Numbered from the stretch's first letter, positions 28,407 to 35,375 are shown. The stretch: 49,087 bases of DNA from a virus (IMGVR_UViG_3300035180_001555:1-49087), one strand, 5' to 3'. The notes: a model not told the origin generated them from the sequence alone. Translations and numbers: made by a program.

Positions 28407-28776
28407 TCTTAAAATCCTTAGCGTTATGGGTTGTATCGACTGGACGTGTGTACTTACGAGCCGGGCCGCCCAGCCAGTCGTACATGGGCATACCCTGCAA
28501 ATAGTCCTGAACGCTCGGGATACGCCCCATGTCGTCCAGAACGTGCTGCTCTGCTACGTCTCTTACCGAGACAAGACGGTTGTCGCTATTTGTCAAGTGG
28601 TGGCCAAAGATTCGCTCGCACAAAAAGATACCTAGTGTCGAATGAAAAACTGCCCGATGACGCATGTCAGCGAAGTGCGCCTTAGACGAATCTAGAAAAT
28701 CGTGGATTTCAAGGTAGTCTTCCGGCTTGCCTCCCCACTTACTCACTGAAATCAGAGAATGCTTAAACGGTTTCAT
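28396..28776 (-). CDS. Conserved hypothetical protein with GGKPEDYxxIHxFxDxSKAH signature (126 aa)
   Basis: From ATG 28776, preceded by AAAGGACAA. Contains KWGGKPEDYLEIHDFLDSSK, HFADMRHRAVFHSTLGIFLC and SVRDVAEQHVLDDMGRIPSV, a His-rich conserved pattern widespread in phages and bacteria that may be the DUF6915 family, although I am not certain of the number. The regularly placed histidines and acids suggest metal binding. A promoter lies upstream at 28812-28840, so this is the first gene of the leftward block. The in-frame extension to 28812 lacks a ribosome site. Confidence 0.8.
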   Translation of the reverse strand: MKPFKHSLISVSKWGGKPEDYLEIHDFLDSSKAHFADMRHRAVFHSTLGIFLCERIFGHHLTNSDNRLVSVRDVAEQHVLDDMGRIPSVQDYLQGMPMYDWLGGPARKYTRPVDTTHNAKDFKNVD

Positions 28777-28811
28777 TTGTCCTTTGTGTTTTGTCCAGCT
28801 AGGGTATTGCA

Positions 28812-28840
28812 ACTATAGCAAGGATTCTGGTAGACTGCAA
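28812..28840 (-). promoter_or_regulatory. Leftward promoter for the RtcB/AAA+ block
   Basis: On the minus strand TTGCAG (28835-28840), 17-base spacer, TATAGT (28812-28817), about 35 bases before ATG 28776. The leader carries AAAGGAC, so this transcript is not leaderless. Confidence 0.65.
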
Positions 28841-28871
28841 GAGGGCAAATTAAATCGAGATTACACTGCGA

Positions 28872-28877
28872 TAATCT
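28872..28877 (+). promoter_or_regulatory. TAATCT late box before the membrane ClpP-like gene
   Basis: ATAATCT, 19 bases before ATG 28897, with AGAAGG between. The preceding gene is leftward, so the TAA is not a stop codon. Confidence 0.6.
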
Positions 28878-28896
28878 GCCAAAAGAAGGGTTTTTG

Positions 28897-29535
28897 ATGA
28901 AAAAATTGCATATCTTTGCGGTGATAGTAGGTCTACTTTTACTCGTAGTCGGGGTGCAACCGACTCCTAAACCAATACTTGTTGCTAGCACTGTTGCTGT
29001 AGCAGGTAAGGTACCTAAAATCAAATACGATGGGCCAATCGACCAAGAAAACGTCGATGCAGCAATTAAGCTTATCGAGCAGCTAAATCGCGGCAACCCT
29101 ACAGCGATTGTCTTGGAAATTAATAGTCCGGGTGGACTCGTTGACGCAGGATTCGCTCTTGCCAAAGCTATTGAGGACTCTAGCTCTCCAGTAGTGTGCG
29201 TAGTAGATGGCGAGGCCGATTCGATGGCATTCTACATCTTGCAGTCGTGTACGTCAAGGTATGCAACTCGCCGCAGCACACTCATGTTCCATCACGTTTC
29301 TTTAATGAACGTTTCGGGCAATGCCCGCCAACTGCGTCAAGTGTCAAACGTACTAGCTGTACGCTCTAGGGCGGCAATCGAGCATGTAGCTCAAAGAATG
29401 GGTGTTAGTCCTGACTGGCTCGAAAACAAGCTTGACGAGGGCGACTGGTGGCTGTCCGCAAGCGACGCTCTAAAGGTAGGAGTCTTGGACGACCTTGTGC
29501 CTTCTGTTAAAAGTGTCGTAGAATCAATCAAGTAA
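28897..29535 (+). CDS. ClpP/NfeD-like serine protease with N-terminal membrane anchor (212 aa)
   Basis: Residues about 6-21 (IFAVIVGLLLLVVGVQ) are an uncleaved anchor or signal peptide. The rest is a ClpP/crotonase-fold protease: IVLEINSPGGLVDAG (oxyanion-hole glycine loop), GEADSMAF with candidate nucleophile Ser109, and TLMFHHVS with a candidate catalytic His at 132/133. Similarity to the protease domain of NfeD-type proteins is suggestive. If exported, it would act outside the membrane, e.g. on envelope or virion proteins. AGAAGG precedes ATG. It differs from the second, cytosolic ClpP-like gene at 32295. Confidence 0.8.
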   Translation: MKKLHIFAVIVGLLLLVVGVQPTPKPILVASTVAVAGKVPKIKYDGPIDQENVDAAIKLIEQLNRGNPTAIVLEINSPGGLVDAGFALAKAIEDSSSPVVCVVDGEADSMAFYILQSCTSRYATRRSTLMFHHVSLMNVSGNARQLRQVSNVLAVRSRAAIEHVAQRMGVSPDWLENKLDEGDWWLSASDALKVGVLDDLVPSVKSVVESIK

Positions 29536-29538
29536 TCT
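29533..29538 (+). promoter_or_regulatory. TAATCT late box, 7 nt before ATG 29546
   Basis: Overlaps the stop of the protease gene. Exactly 7 bases (TGGTTGT) to ATG, with no Shine-Dalgarno. Confidence 0.6.
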
Positions 29539-29545
29539 TGGTTGT

Positions 29546-30568
29546 ATGAATGCTTTTAGTTTCTTGGCTGAAATTCTAGGGTCTGACGGCGCGAAGGCCC
29601 TACAAAAAGCAGCTGACCGCGAACCATCCCTTAGGCTTGTGCTAGTCCCTAGGGCCGCACTGGCTTGGGTCGCTCAACAGTCTGGCTACGAGGGGCGTAT
29701 TCCGGGCCAAAAGAATTCTTACTTGCTGCTGAAGAAGTCTGTAGATACTTATTCTGGTACAGTAAGTTTTCCTGACGGAAACTATCAATTCACTGACAAA
29801 TCCCCTGAACACGTAGCAGCCGCCATTAGCGCTTCATTAGGTATCGAGCTATCTAAGAAACATCAAGTAGATGGACTTATTCTAGAGCGCCTTGGAAAGT
29901 CGATTGACATTTTAGCTAAGGCTAAAGACGACATTCACACTTTAACGAAGCGGATTCTAGACCCATCGCTTGGGTACAAAATCACCCACGAACACCACCC
30001 GGATATTAATCTTACTACTGTACGAGCACACGCTCCAGACGGTTCGGTTGCTGGAGAGGCTGCATTCACCCACACGCCAGAAAATACGCTAGTGCCAGAA
30101 ACAGTGCAAGTACACCCCGCACACCAGCGCAAGGGTCTTGCTAGTGCTCTTTATGCACATGCTCAGCAGCAAACTGGCAAAAAGGTAGTTCCTTCTACAT
30201 CGCAAACTCCAGCCGGTCAAGCTCTTTGGAACGGGACAAACGGCGCCTTTAAGACTGAGCTACCCGGGATGACAGCCAAGCCTCAGGCTCAAGAGGGTGC
30301 TGTAGCACCTACACCACCTACCAAGCAGCCTAAGAAAGCCGCCAAACCACAGCTTCCAGCCTTAAAGGTAGAGAAAACGGAAGCTGCTCGGGTTTGTTCA
30401 GCTTGCGGCAGGCCGAACTTTACCAACAATAAATTTACCGGGTGTATTTGCTGGCGCTCACTCGCCAAGTCAATTTCTACCACTGTATTTTCGGACGGGT
30501 ATGTACTACAGCTAGACCCTTCACTGGGAATCAATACTTTTCAGACCCTTAGAAAGGCACTTAAGTGA
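29546..30568 (+). CDS. Virion-region GNAT acetyltransferase-like protein with C-terminal zinc motif (340 aa)
   Basis: Three regions: residues about 1-120, a globular N-terminal domain (LRLVLVPRAALAWVAQQSGY); residues about 145-230, a GNAT-like domain with VQVHPAHQRKGLASALYAHA, whose QRKGLA (194-199) is the acetyl-CoA pyrophosphate loop; and residues 284-302, CSACG...GCIC, likely one zinc site. Between the last two is a Pro/Lys/Ala linker. The arrangement of globular head, basic proline-rich linker and zinc motif recalls the zinc-knuckle protein at 18663. GNAT enzymes transfer acetyl groups; the substrate is unknown. It follows a TAATCT box by 7 bases and overlaps the next gene's GTG. Confidence 0.7.
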   Translation: MNAFSFLAEILGSDGAKALQKAADREPSLRLVLVPRAALAWVAQQSGYEGRIPGQKNSYLLLKKSVDTYSGTVSFPDGNYQFTDKSPEHVAAAISASLGIELSKKHQVDGLILERLGKSIDILAKAKDDIHTLTKRILDPSLGYKITHEHHPDINLTTVRAHAPDGSVAGEAAFTHTPENTLVPETVQVHPAHQRKGLASALYAHAQQQTGKKVVPSTSQTPAGQALWNGTNGAFKTELPGMTAKPQAQEGAVAPTPPTKQPKKAAKPQLPALKVEKTEAARVCSACGRPNFTNNKFTGCICWRSLAKSISTTVFSDGYVLQLDPSLGINTFQTLRKALK

Positions 30569-31014
30569 AGCCTAAAACGTGGAATGGTAGGCCTATCTTG
30601 CGTGATAGTCACGCCGGAGACCTAGAGTACGACTCGGCCATTAAAGAGTTTGGTGAAGGACATGAACGGCCAGAAGCCGAAAGACGTGCCTACGAGGACT
30701 ACCGCAAGAAGGTGCATTCAGAGGCCGCTGCTCACCACCTACGTGGAATGAGGGCCGCTCAGGCATCCTTTGACATGCCTGAAGCGGAACGTCACGGCAT
30801 GGCTTATGCTGCCCATTTACGGGCACTTGGGCACGAACCGATTGACAAAGTACCACCCGAGGTAGAGGCGTACCTACAGCAAGAAGAAGTAAAGCCTCAA
30901 TATAAATTTAAGGCTCATCCGGCCGACAGTTTGCTGGAGGTAGATGAGTCCCGTCACAATAGTCCCACTGAACCGAAAGATGGTTCTGGCGACAAAACTT
31001 CTCCAAAGAATTAA
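30565..31014 (+). CDS. Hypothetical helical protein (149 aa), GTG start
   Basis: GTG overlaps the upstream stop (GTGA). Begins MKPKTWNGRPILRDSHAGDL. Helical and charged, with His-rich stretches (HSEAAAHHLRGMRAAQASFD, AERHGMAYAAHLRALGHE), and ends in a polar, probably disordered tail. No family recognised. Its last 107 bases overlap the 3' end of the leftward GNAT gene at 30908-31360, a tail-to-tail overlap. Confidence 0.65.
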   Translation: MKPKTWNGRPILRDSHAGDLEYDSAIKEFGEGHERPEAERRAYEDYRKKVHSEAAAHHLRGMRAAQASFDMPEAERHGMAYAAHLRALGHEPIDKVPPEVEAYLQQEEVKPQYKFKAHPADSLLEVDESRHNSPTEPKDGSGDKTSPKN

Positions 31015-31360
31015 AAAGGCGTCGACCGCCCTCGGAAACGGCCACCCAATCAATTACGCTCGGGCCAAGGTCCTCGATTGCTCCTAACCAAAGGTCGAAC
31101 GCAAGTCCCTGCTTTCGGTATTCAGGGTCGACCCAAGTTCCACAACCGTACATAATAGAGTTTTCACCGGCTTCATTTTGATAGCGCATGAACCCGACAA
31201 TTCTCCCATTGTCAAGTGTAGCTACAATACCACCGTCACAGTCTCCGCACGCAGACAACTCTCTGTCAAAGAAATTACGGGCGTCTTCAGGCAAAAGTGG
31301 GCTAAGTCCAGCATCTGCTTTGGCGAGAAAATGCTCACTATCAAAGTGCGTTAGTTTCAT
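30908..31360 (-). CDS. GNAT-family N-acetyltransferase (150 aa)
   Basis: Begins MKLTHFDSEHFLAKADAGLS. The GNAT core shows GGIVATLDNGRIVGFMRYQN, GCGTWVDPEYRKQGLAFDLW (loop RKQGLA) and RLFNSLEKF, consistent with single-domain phage acetyltransferases. Probable substrates are small molecules or proteins, unknown here. It is the last gene of the leftward block beginning at 34890. The C-terminal 35 residues are encoded within the end of the rightward gene. Confidence 0.8.
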   Translation of the reverse strand: MKLTHFDSEHFLAKADAGLSPLLPEDARNFFDRELSACGDCDGGIVATLDNGRIVGFMRYQNEAGENSIMYGCGTWVDPEYRKQGLAFDLWLGAIEDLGPSVIDWVAVSEGGRRLFNSLEKFCRQNHLSVQWDYCDGTHLPPANCRPDEP

Positions 31361-31605
31361 TGCCGCCCCCAGATGTTATCGGCAAGGCTTTGAGCGAACT
31401 TAATTCCAGCTGCCGTAGGCGACAACTGGCGATTGGCGTGGCGCGTCAAAAACCCAATGCAAACACAATTGTCGATAGCTGCAAGCCAGCGGCGGTTTTC
31501 GACTTGGGGACCCCACTTAATACTACACGTGCTAGCAAGCTCACCCTGCATCAAACTTGATTTCTGGGCCTCAGTAATAATCACCAGCGTCAAAAGCTCG
31601 TTCAT
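31357..31605 (-). CDS. Hypothetical protein (82 aa)
   Basis: Begins MNELLTLVIITEAQKSSLMQ. Contains WGPQVENRRWLAAIDNCVCI and GFLTRHANRQLSPTAAGIKF, with a plausible winged-helix-like pattern at the C-terminus (LSPTAAGIKFAQSLAD), so DNA binding is possible. No family assignment. ATG overlaps the previous stop; its own end overlaps the GNAT start by 4 bases. Confidence 0.6.
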   Translation of the reverse strand: MNELLTLVIITEAQKSSLMQGELASTCSIKWGPQVENRRWLAAIDNCVCIGFLTRHANRQLSPTAAGIKFAQSLADNIWGRQ

Positions 31606-32282
31606 TACATCTTGCTCCTGTCTCGGTAGATATCAATGCACTGCTCATTGATAGTAGCAATATTTGGCTGGTCTGGCAAGTGTGAAGATTCCAAAAGCTG
31701 GTTAATTCGGTTCTTCGCGTAGAGGAACTCTTCCTCAATGTGCTCCCAAGGAACGTCGCCTGCCCGAATGCTAAGAAAATAGGAAACGTCCGTAGTACGA
31801 CGCACGTTGAAGCTTTCCTTTTCGAGGGCCTCAATGCCAGTGCGGACCAGACGAATAAGGTGCATTGCATCCTTTGCGTCGTAGCGAGCCGGACTTGCGG
31901 TGTTTCTGTGGCTAGAAAGAATCCGCTTGTAGTTACTTGTTGCGTAACCAAGGTACGTCTCGCCAATCCTCTTGCTCAGGAAGAGGTTCTTAATTACGCG
32001 AAAAAATGCGAATTCTTCTGAAACGAACCTGACACAATCTTCTGGTGCAAAAAGAACCTCAAGAATATTGGGGTTAGCCGAAACAGCCATCTTAAGGAAC
32101 TTGCGAAGCTCCCAAGACTGAAAGTCGACCGTCGCATCAGGACTAAGAACGAGGTCGGACTTCTCGACAAACCCCAATAGATTCTCGGGCGAAGTAAGGT
32201 GAACTTCCCGAATGTCGGTATCACTGGTCGCAACTCGGGTTCCATACATTGAACTTCCAGCTTCAACGGAATAGATACGCAT
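31605..32282 (-). CDS. RlaP-like nucleotidyltransferase (PF10127 type, 225 aa)
   Basis: The N-terminus has the nucleotidyltransferase motif GSSMYGTRVATSDTDIREV (residues about 9-27), i.e. G-S-x2-Y-G-x5-S-D-x-D-x-R, with two metal-binding aspartates. Further down, ELRKFLKMAVSANPNILEVL and SYFLSIRAGDVPWEHIEEEF follow the order of the family known as RNA repair pathway nucleotidyltransferases (RlaP). In other genomes this family is linked to RNA ligases, and here RtcB lies 4 kb away in a separate leftward block. It may add nucleotides to RNA or tRNA ends. Cytoplasmic. Confidence 0.8.
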   Translation of the reverse strand: MRIYSVEAGSSMYGTRVATSDTDIREVHLTSPENLLGFVEKSDLVLSPDATVDFQSWELRKFLKMAVSANPNILEVLFAPEDCVRFVSEEFAFFRVIKNLFLSKRIGETYLGYATSNYKRILSSHRNTASPARYDAKDAMHLIRLVRTGIEALEKESFNVRRTTDVSYFLSIRAGDVPWEHIEEEFLYAKNRINQLLESSHLPDQPNIATINEQCIDIYRDRSKM

Positions 32283-32294
32283 TCGGGAATTCCT

Positions 32295-33074
32295 TTACTT
32301 CTTGGGCTTGGACTTCTTGCTTTTAGGTTTAGGGTCGGGTGTCAGCTTATTCTTAAATGGCTTATCTTTCGGAGTCTCGGCAAACGCTGAAAGAAGTTCC
32401 CCTACAAGAAGTTCCCCTACATCATCTACAGTAAGAGGCTTGCGACTCTTTCGGGTAAAACGTTCTGGGTTGAGGGGCCGCTTAAGAGCAATATCATAAA
32501 CGACGCTCTTGTTCAAGACCGGAATTCCAATCATGTCAGCCAGACCAAACTCAACGGCGGCCTTGGCGTCGAGGTAAATGTCACGCTTCTCCCTGAAAAG
32601 CTTGTGTAGGTCCTTGGCTGCCTTGCCGCAGTTTCGAGCCAAAAGAGCCATTGAGACCTTATGGATGCGTCGAAGCTCATTAACATCCTGCTCAACATCC
32701 ACGACGTTTCCAACAGCGCCGCCTGAAACCTCGTGAATCATGGCCCGGGCATTACGCCCCATAAAACGGGCGTCACCGTGCGAAAACAGAATAGCGCCGC
32801 ACGACATAGCCTTACCGATGCAAACGGTAATCAGCGGGTTAGTAATCCCGTCTAGGGCGTCAACCATCGACAAAAGGGCGTCAACCTCGCCTCCGTACGA
32901 ATTAATATACACAATCAGGGGCTCTGTAGGGTCCTTGAGGTGTCGGCGCATTACGTCATCTACAAATGTCCGTGCCGAATTCTCCGTAAACTGAGTGACC
33001 CAAATAGGCCCGCTATCGGGTGTGTGGGTCTCAAAGTCAGGCGCCATTACTTCAAAATCACCGTCGCTCTTCAT
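32295..33074 (-). CDS. ClpP-like serine protease (259 aa)
   Basis: ClpP fold: FTENSARTFVDDVMRRHLKD, then PLIVYINSYGGEVDALLSMV (oxyanion loop), CIGKAMSCGAILFSHG with candidate nucleophile Ser91, and NARAMIHEVSGG with candidate His114. There is no signal peptide. The C-terminal about 40 residues are a Lys/Pro-rich tail (PKPKSKKSKPKK). Phage ClpP-like enzymes often act as prohead proteases, but here it is on the leftward strand with RNase HI and not near head genes, so a regulatory or host-directed role is equally possible. AAAGGAAAATA precedes ATG. Confidence 0.88.
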   Translation of the reverse strand: MKSDGDFEVMAPDFETHTPDSGPIWVTQFTENSARTFVDDVMRRHLKDPTEPLIVYINSYGGEVDALLSMVDALDGITNPLITVCIGKAMSCGAILFSHGDARFMGRNARAMIHEVSGGAVGNVVDVEQDVNELRRIHKVSMALLARNCGKAAKDLHKLFREKRDIYLDAKAAVEFGLADMIGIPVLNKSVVYDIALKRPLNPERFTRKSRKPLTVDDVGELLVGELLSAFAETPKDKPFKNKLTPDPKPKSKKSKPKK

Positions 33075-33084
33075 TATTTTCCTT

Positions 33085-33603
33085 TCAGTATCCGTACTTT
33101 TGCTTCTTCCACGCCTTCACAATCAATCGCTTGCGCTTCTTTTCGTCACGGCGCCGAACCCGCCTCCGCGACTTGGCTTCTTCAGGCATGTACCTATCTC
33201 TGCCTGCCTTTGCGAGTTCGTCAGCCTTGTCGTTGAAAATATCACCTGAGTGCCCAGGAACCCACCTAGCGGAAGCCCTAGTGATGAGGAAAAGGTCCCG
33301 AAGTGTCTTCACGATTTCTACGTACTTAGTCGGGGAGTATGTGCCGTCAGCAAGTTTCAAACAATACTGGGAGTCGGACACAAGTTCAATGTCATTCTTG
33401 AGGTGCCAACCACGGTCGACAACCGCCCTAAGACCCTCTAAAGCGCCCATAAGTTCGGCGTAGTTGTTGGTGCCGACTCCAGCACCAGCTGAACCAACAG
33501 TAAGAATGTCGTCCCAGTCAGTAATTAGCCAGCCCCAGCCCATCGGGCCAGAACTATTGCCCATTGAGCTACCGTCACTGTAAATTGAAATGAGCCTTCC
33601 CAT
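33085..33603 (-). CDS. rnhA: Ribonuclease HI (172 aa)
   Basis: The four catalytic acids are visible in order: ISIYSDGSSMGN (Asp9-10 region), NNYAELMGALEG (Glu), LVSDSQYCLKLAD (Asp) and GHSGDIFNDKADELA (Asp with the preceding His). The C-terminal about 35 residues are strongly basic (RRRVRRRDEKKRKRL), longer than in E. coli RNase HI (155 aa), and probably help bind nucleic acid. It removes RNA from RNA-DNA hybrids, such as primers. ATG overlaps the upstream stop (TAATG). Confidence 0.93.
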   Translation of the reverse strand: MGRLISIYSDGSSMGNSSGPMGWGWLITDWDDILTVGSAGAGVGTNNYAELMGALEGLRAVVDRGWHLKNDIELVSDSQYCLKLADGTYSPTKYVEIVKTLRDLFLITRASARWVPGHSGDIFNDKADELAKAGRDRYMPEEAKSRRRVRRRDEKKRKRLIVKAWKKQKYGY

Positions 33604-34100
33604 TAGTTAAGCATACCAGACTGGTTGCCAGAAGGCGACAGCTTAGAAGCAGCGGCAAGAGGGTCAATTTGAGGAGCCTCCTTAAGGGCCTTCCAAACCT
33701 CCGCTCGGCCCTCAAGACGAGTGGTAATAAATTCACGTTCCTTGTCGGTTTTCATTCCAGAAAGGATTCGGTCAATGTACTCGTCAGAGGTAAGATAAAG
33801 AAAAGTCTCGTAGGCGGTATCCTTAATAAGCAAAGTGAGCCTCTCACGCCCACTGCTCTGGAGATTAAAGTGCCACACGGCAAGAGCGTCAGTCAAATGC
33901 GCGTACTTATCGACAGCCTGCATCGAGAGTGTGGTCGCCAAAATCGGAAAAACGAGCGAGTCAGAAGGGGCGTCTGGAACAATCAGCATATCCTTGCTCT
34001 GGACGAACAAAGCGGCCATACACTGGGAAAGGTCAATGCGAACGAGAGAACGAAGAGTGTTGAGGTCACGGACAGAGAGAGAGGGTGCACGTACAAGCAT
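33603..34100 (-). CDS. Hypothetical protein (165 aa)
   Basis: Begins MLVRAPSLSVRDLNTLRSLV. Mostly helical with a hydrophobic middle (SDSLVFPILATTLSMQAVDK) and LLIKDTAYETFLYLTSDEYI, ending in a Ser/Gly-rich tail. No family recognised. Its ATG directly abuts the stop of the previous gene, and its own stop overlaps the RNase HI ATG, so it is coupled to both. Confidence 0.65.
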   Translation of the reverse strand: MLVRAPSLSVRDLNTLRSLVRIDLSQCMAALFVQSKDMLIVPDAPSDSLVFPILATTLSMQAVDKYAHLTDALAVWHFNLQSSGRERLTLLIKDTAYETFLYLTSDEYIDRILSGMKTDKEREFITTRLEGRAEVWKALKEAPQIDPLAAASKLSPSGNQSGMLN

Positions 34101-34385
34101 TTAGTGTAGCTCCAGTCGAAGGGGGTTAAGGGTAAGATTCAAAAGTGCTGAAAAATCGGGCGTTTCCGCGACTTCATAGACTGTTGGCATTAAAAAACCG
34201 GTATATTTACCATCAACTACAAAGACCTCTTTGTTGGCGGAACCGTGCTCAAGCATATACACCAAAATATCGTTACCGTCAAGGCCTTCTGTTGACCCAC
34301 ACTTCATTGACTGCCCGGTCTGAAGGTTTGTGTACTTAACCGAGTAAGAATTCGCCATCTTTCGAAAGTCCCACTTAGCCAACAT
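34101..34385 (-). CDS. Hypothetical small beta-rich protein (94 aa)
   Basis: ATG 34385 (MLAKWDFRKMANSYSVKYTN) is chosen because GAGG lies 6 bases upstream; a shorter start at 34358 (MANSYSV) has its only AAAG immediately next to ATG. The body is beta-rich (KEVFVVDGKYTGFLMPTVYE). No family recognised. Overlaps the zincin gene by 11 bases. Confidence 0.65.
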   Translation of the reverse strand: MLAKWDFRKMANSYSVKYTNLQTGQSMKCGSTEGLDGNDILVYMLEHGSANKEVFVVDGKYTGFLMPTVYEVAETPDFSALLNLTLNPLRLELH

Positions 34386-34890
34386 TAGCAGCCTCGATTT
34401 CAGACCGAAAAGTCAAATGGTTAAAAACGTATTCCATAATGGCCCAGTGTTCGGGTCCGTGCCAACGCTCCTTTGGGATAACCGTTTCGTGAGGTACGTG
34501 ACCAAGTTCGTTGGCGCGTGCATTAGCACGAAGATTGTAGTCGTGGCAATGAATCATGTGGGCGACTTCATGAACGACGATTCCGACCGAGACGTGGTTG
34601 CCAAACTGTCGAGTGTTGAACCAAAGCTTTTCATCGCCAAAAGGGTTTCCGTAGCCACCTCGCGGGCTTACGATGCACCGATGACGTGGAGGTGGGGTGT
34701 AGAAGCCGCCAAATCGGCGTGGACTTGCCTCGAACTCAATCTTGACCAAATCGGGATTAAGTGTCGTAAGTACCGGGTACATCTTGCAGATTAGACGAAC
34801 GAGAGGTTCAACCATTGCGACAGGAAGTCGAGTTGTGTAAGGCTTCGTGAAAGATTTAACTTCTTCGTCGTAGTAAGCAAGATTAGCCAT
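34375..34890 (-). CDS. Zinc metallopeptidase-like protein (171 aa)
   Basis: Zincin motif HEVAH at residues 107-111 within VGIVVHEVAHMIHCHDYNLR, and a downstream WHGPEHWAIMEYVFN that supplies the likely third zinc ligand. The order resembles SprT-like or small phage metallopeptidases. Substrate unknown. It is the first gene of the leftward block 34890 to 30908 and has a strong promoter, with ATG 6 bases after the -10 box. No signal peptide, so it is probably cytoplasmic. Confidence 0.75.
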   Translation of the reverse strand: MANLAYYDEEVKSFTKPYTTRLPVAMVEPLVRLICKMYPVLTTLNPDLVKIEFEASPRRFGGFYTPPPRHRCIVSPRGGYGNPFGDEKLWFNTRQFGNHVSVGIVVHEVAHMIHCHDYNLRANARANELGHVPHETVIPKERWHGPEHWAIMEYVFNHLTFRSEIEAANVG

Positions 34891-34896
34891 AAATAC

Positions 34897-34926
34897 TTAA
34901 TACCACGCGAAAGGTCAAAGTGTCAA
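34897..34926 (-). promoter_or_regulatory. Leftward promoter, leaderless geometry, for the zincin-to-GNAT block
   Basis: On the minus strand TTGACA (34921-34926), 18-base spacer, TATTAA (34897-34902, preceded by TGG), then 6 bases to ATG 34890. The -35 box is next to the rightward TAATCT (34928-34933), with one base between. Confidence 0.75.
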
Positions 34927-34927
34927 G

Positions 34928-34933
34928 TAATCT
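34928..34933 (+). promoter_or_regulatory. TAATCT late box for the tail assembly/tape measure unit
   Basis: GTAATCT, 67 bases before ATG 35001. The leader contains AAGGACAATTATTT before ATG. The preceding gene is leftward, so this is not a stop codon. A 7-base-spaced ATG at 34940 opens a reading frame of about 40 codons that looks non-coding. Confidence 0.6.
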
Positions 34934-35000
34934 CAAAATATGAGCCGAGTCGAGCATGATATACTCCTTGGCCTAAACCCATTTACAAGGACAATTATTT

Positions 35001-35375
35001 ATGGCAAAGAAGAACGAAGACGAATTTGTAGTGAGCATCACCACAGACGAGGGCGAAGAACTCCGAGGAAAGTTCAAGGTAAAGGTTAAGCCTTCTTACC
35101 GGGACATTCTGAATATGGACGCTGCTCGCCGTAGTCTACTTGGCCCTCAGGGAGGCGATGTTGATGCCCTAGCGGCACTTATTGCTTCAAATCTTGCTGA
35201 AATTCAGACAATGTCAGTCGAAGTCCCAAGTTGGTGGAAAGACGCCAAAAACGGTCTTGACTTCGATGATATTAATGTTATCATTAAAGTCGCTGAAGGA
35301 CTACACGGTGTCCAAAAGGCTCACCTAAAAACGGTACAGGACGAAGCCGCTAAGGCGAAAGAGGACCTCGCCTAA
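35001..35375 (+). CDS. Tail assembly chaperone-like protein (124 aa)
   Basis: Begins MAKKNEDEFVVSITTDEGEE, preceded by AAGGACAATTATTT. A short beta-rich start, then an acidic helical part (NGLDFDDINVIIKVAEGLHG) ending in AKAKEDLA. Position (just before the second chaperone-like gene and tape measure), size and order fit the first tail assembly chaperone. No slippery heptamer is seen at the junction; instead the second gene has an overlapping start (TAATG). Confidence 0.7.
   Translation: MAKKNEDEFVVSITTDEGEELRGKFKVKVKPSYRDILNMDAARRSLLGPQGGDVDALAALIASNLAEIQTMSVEVPSWWKDAKNGLDFDDINVIIKVAEGLHGVQKAHLKTVQDEAAKAKEDLA

Noticed and set aside
34936-35080. ATG close behind the TAATCT at 34928, opening an ORF of about 40 codons
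   Set aside because: Composition is not protein-like, it has no continuation, and the clear start with AAGGACAATT at 35001 is a better gene start.
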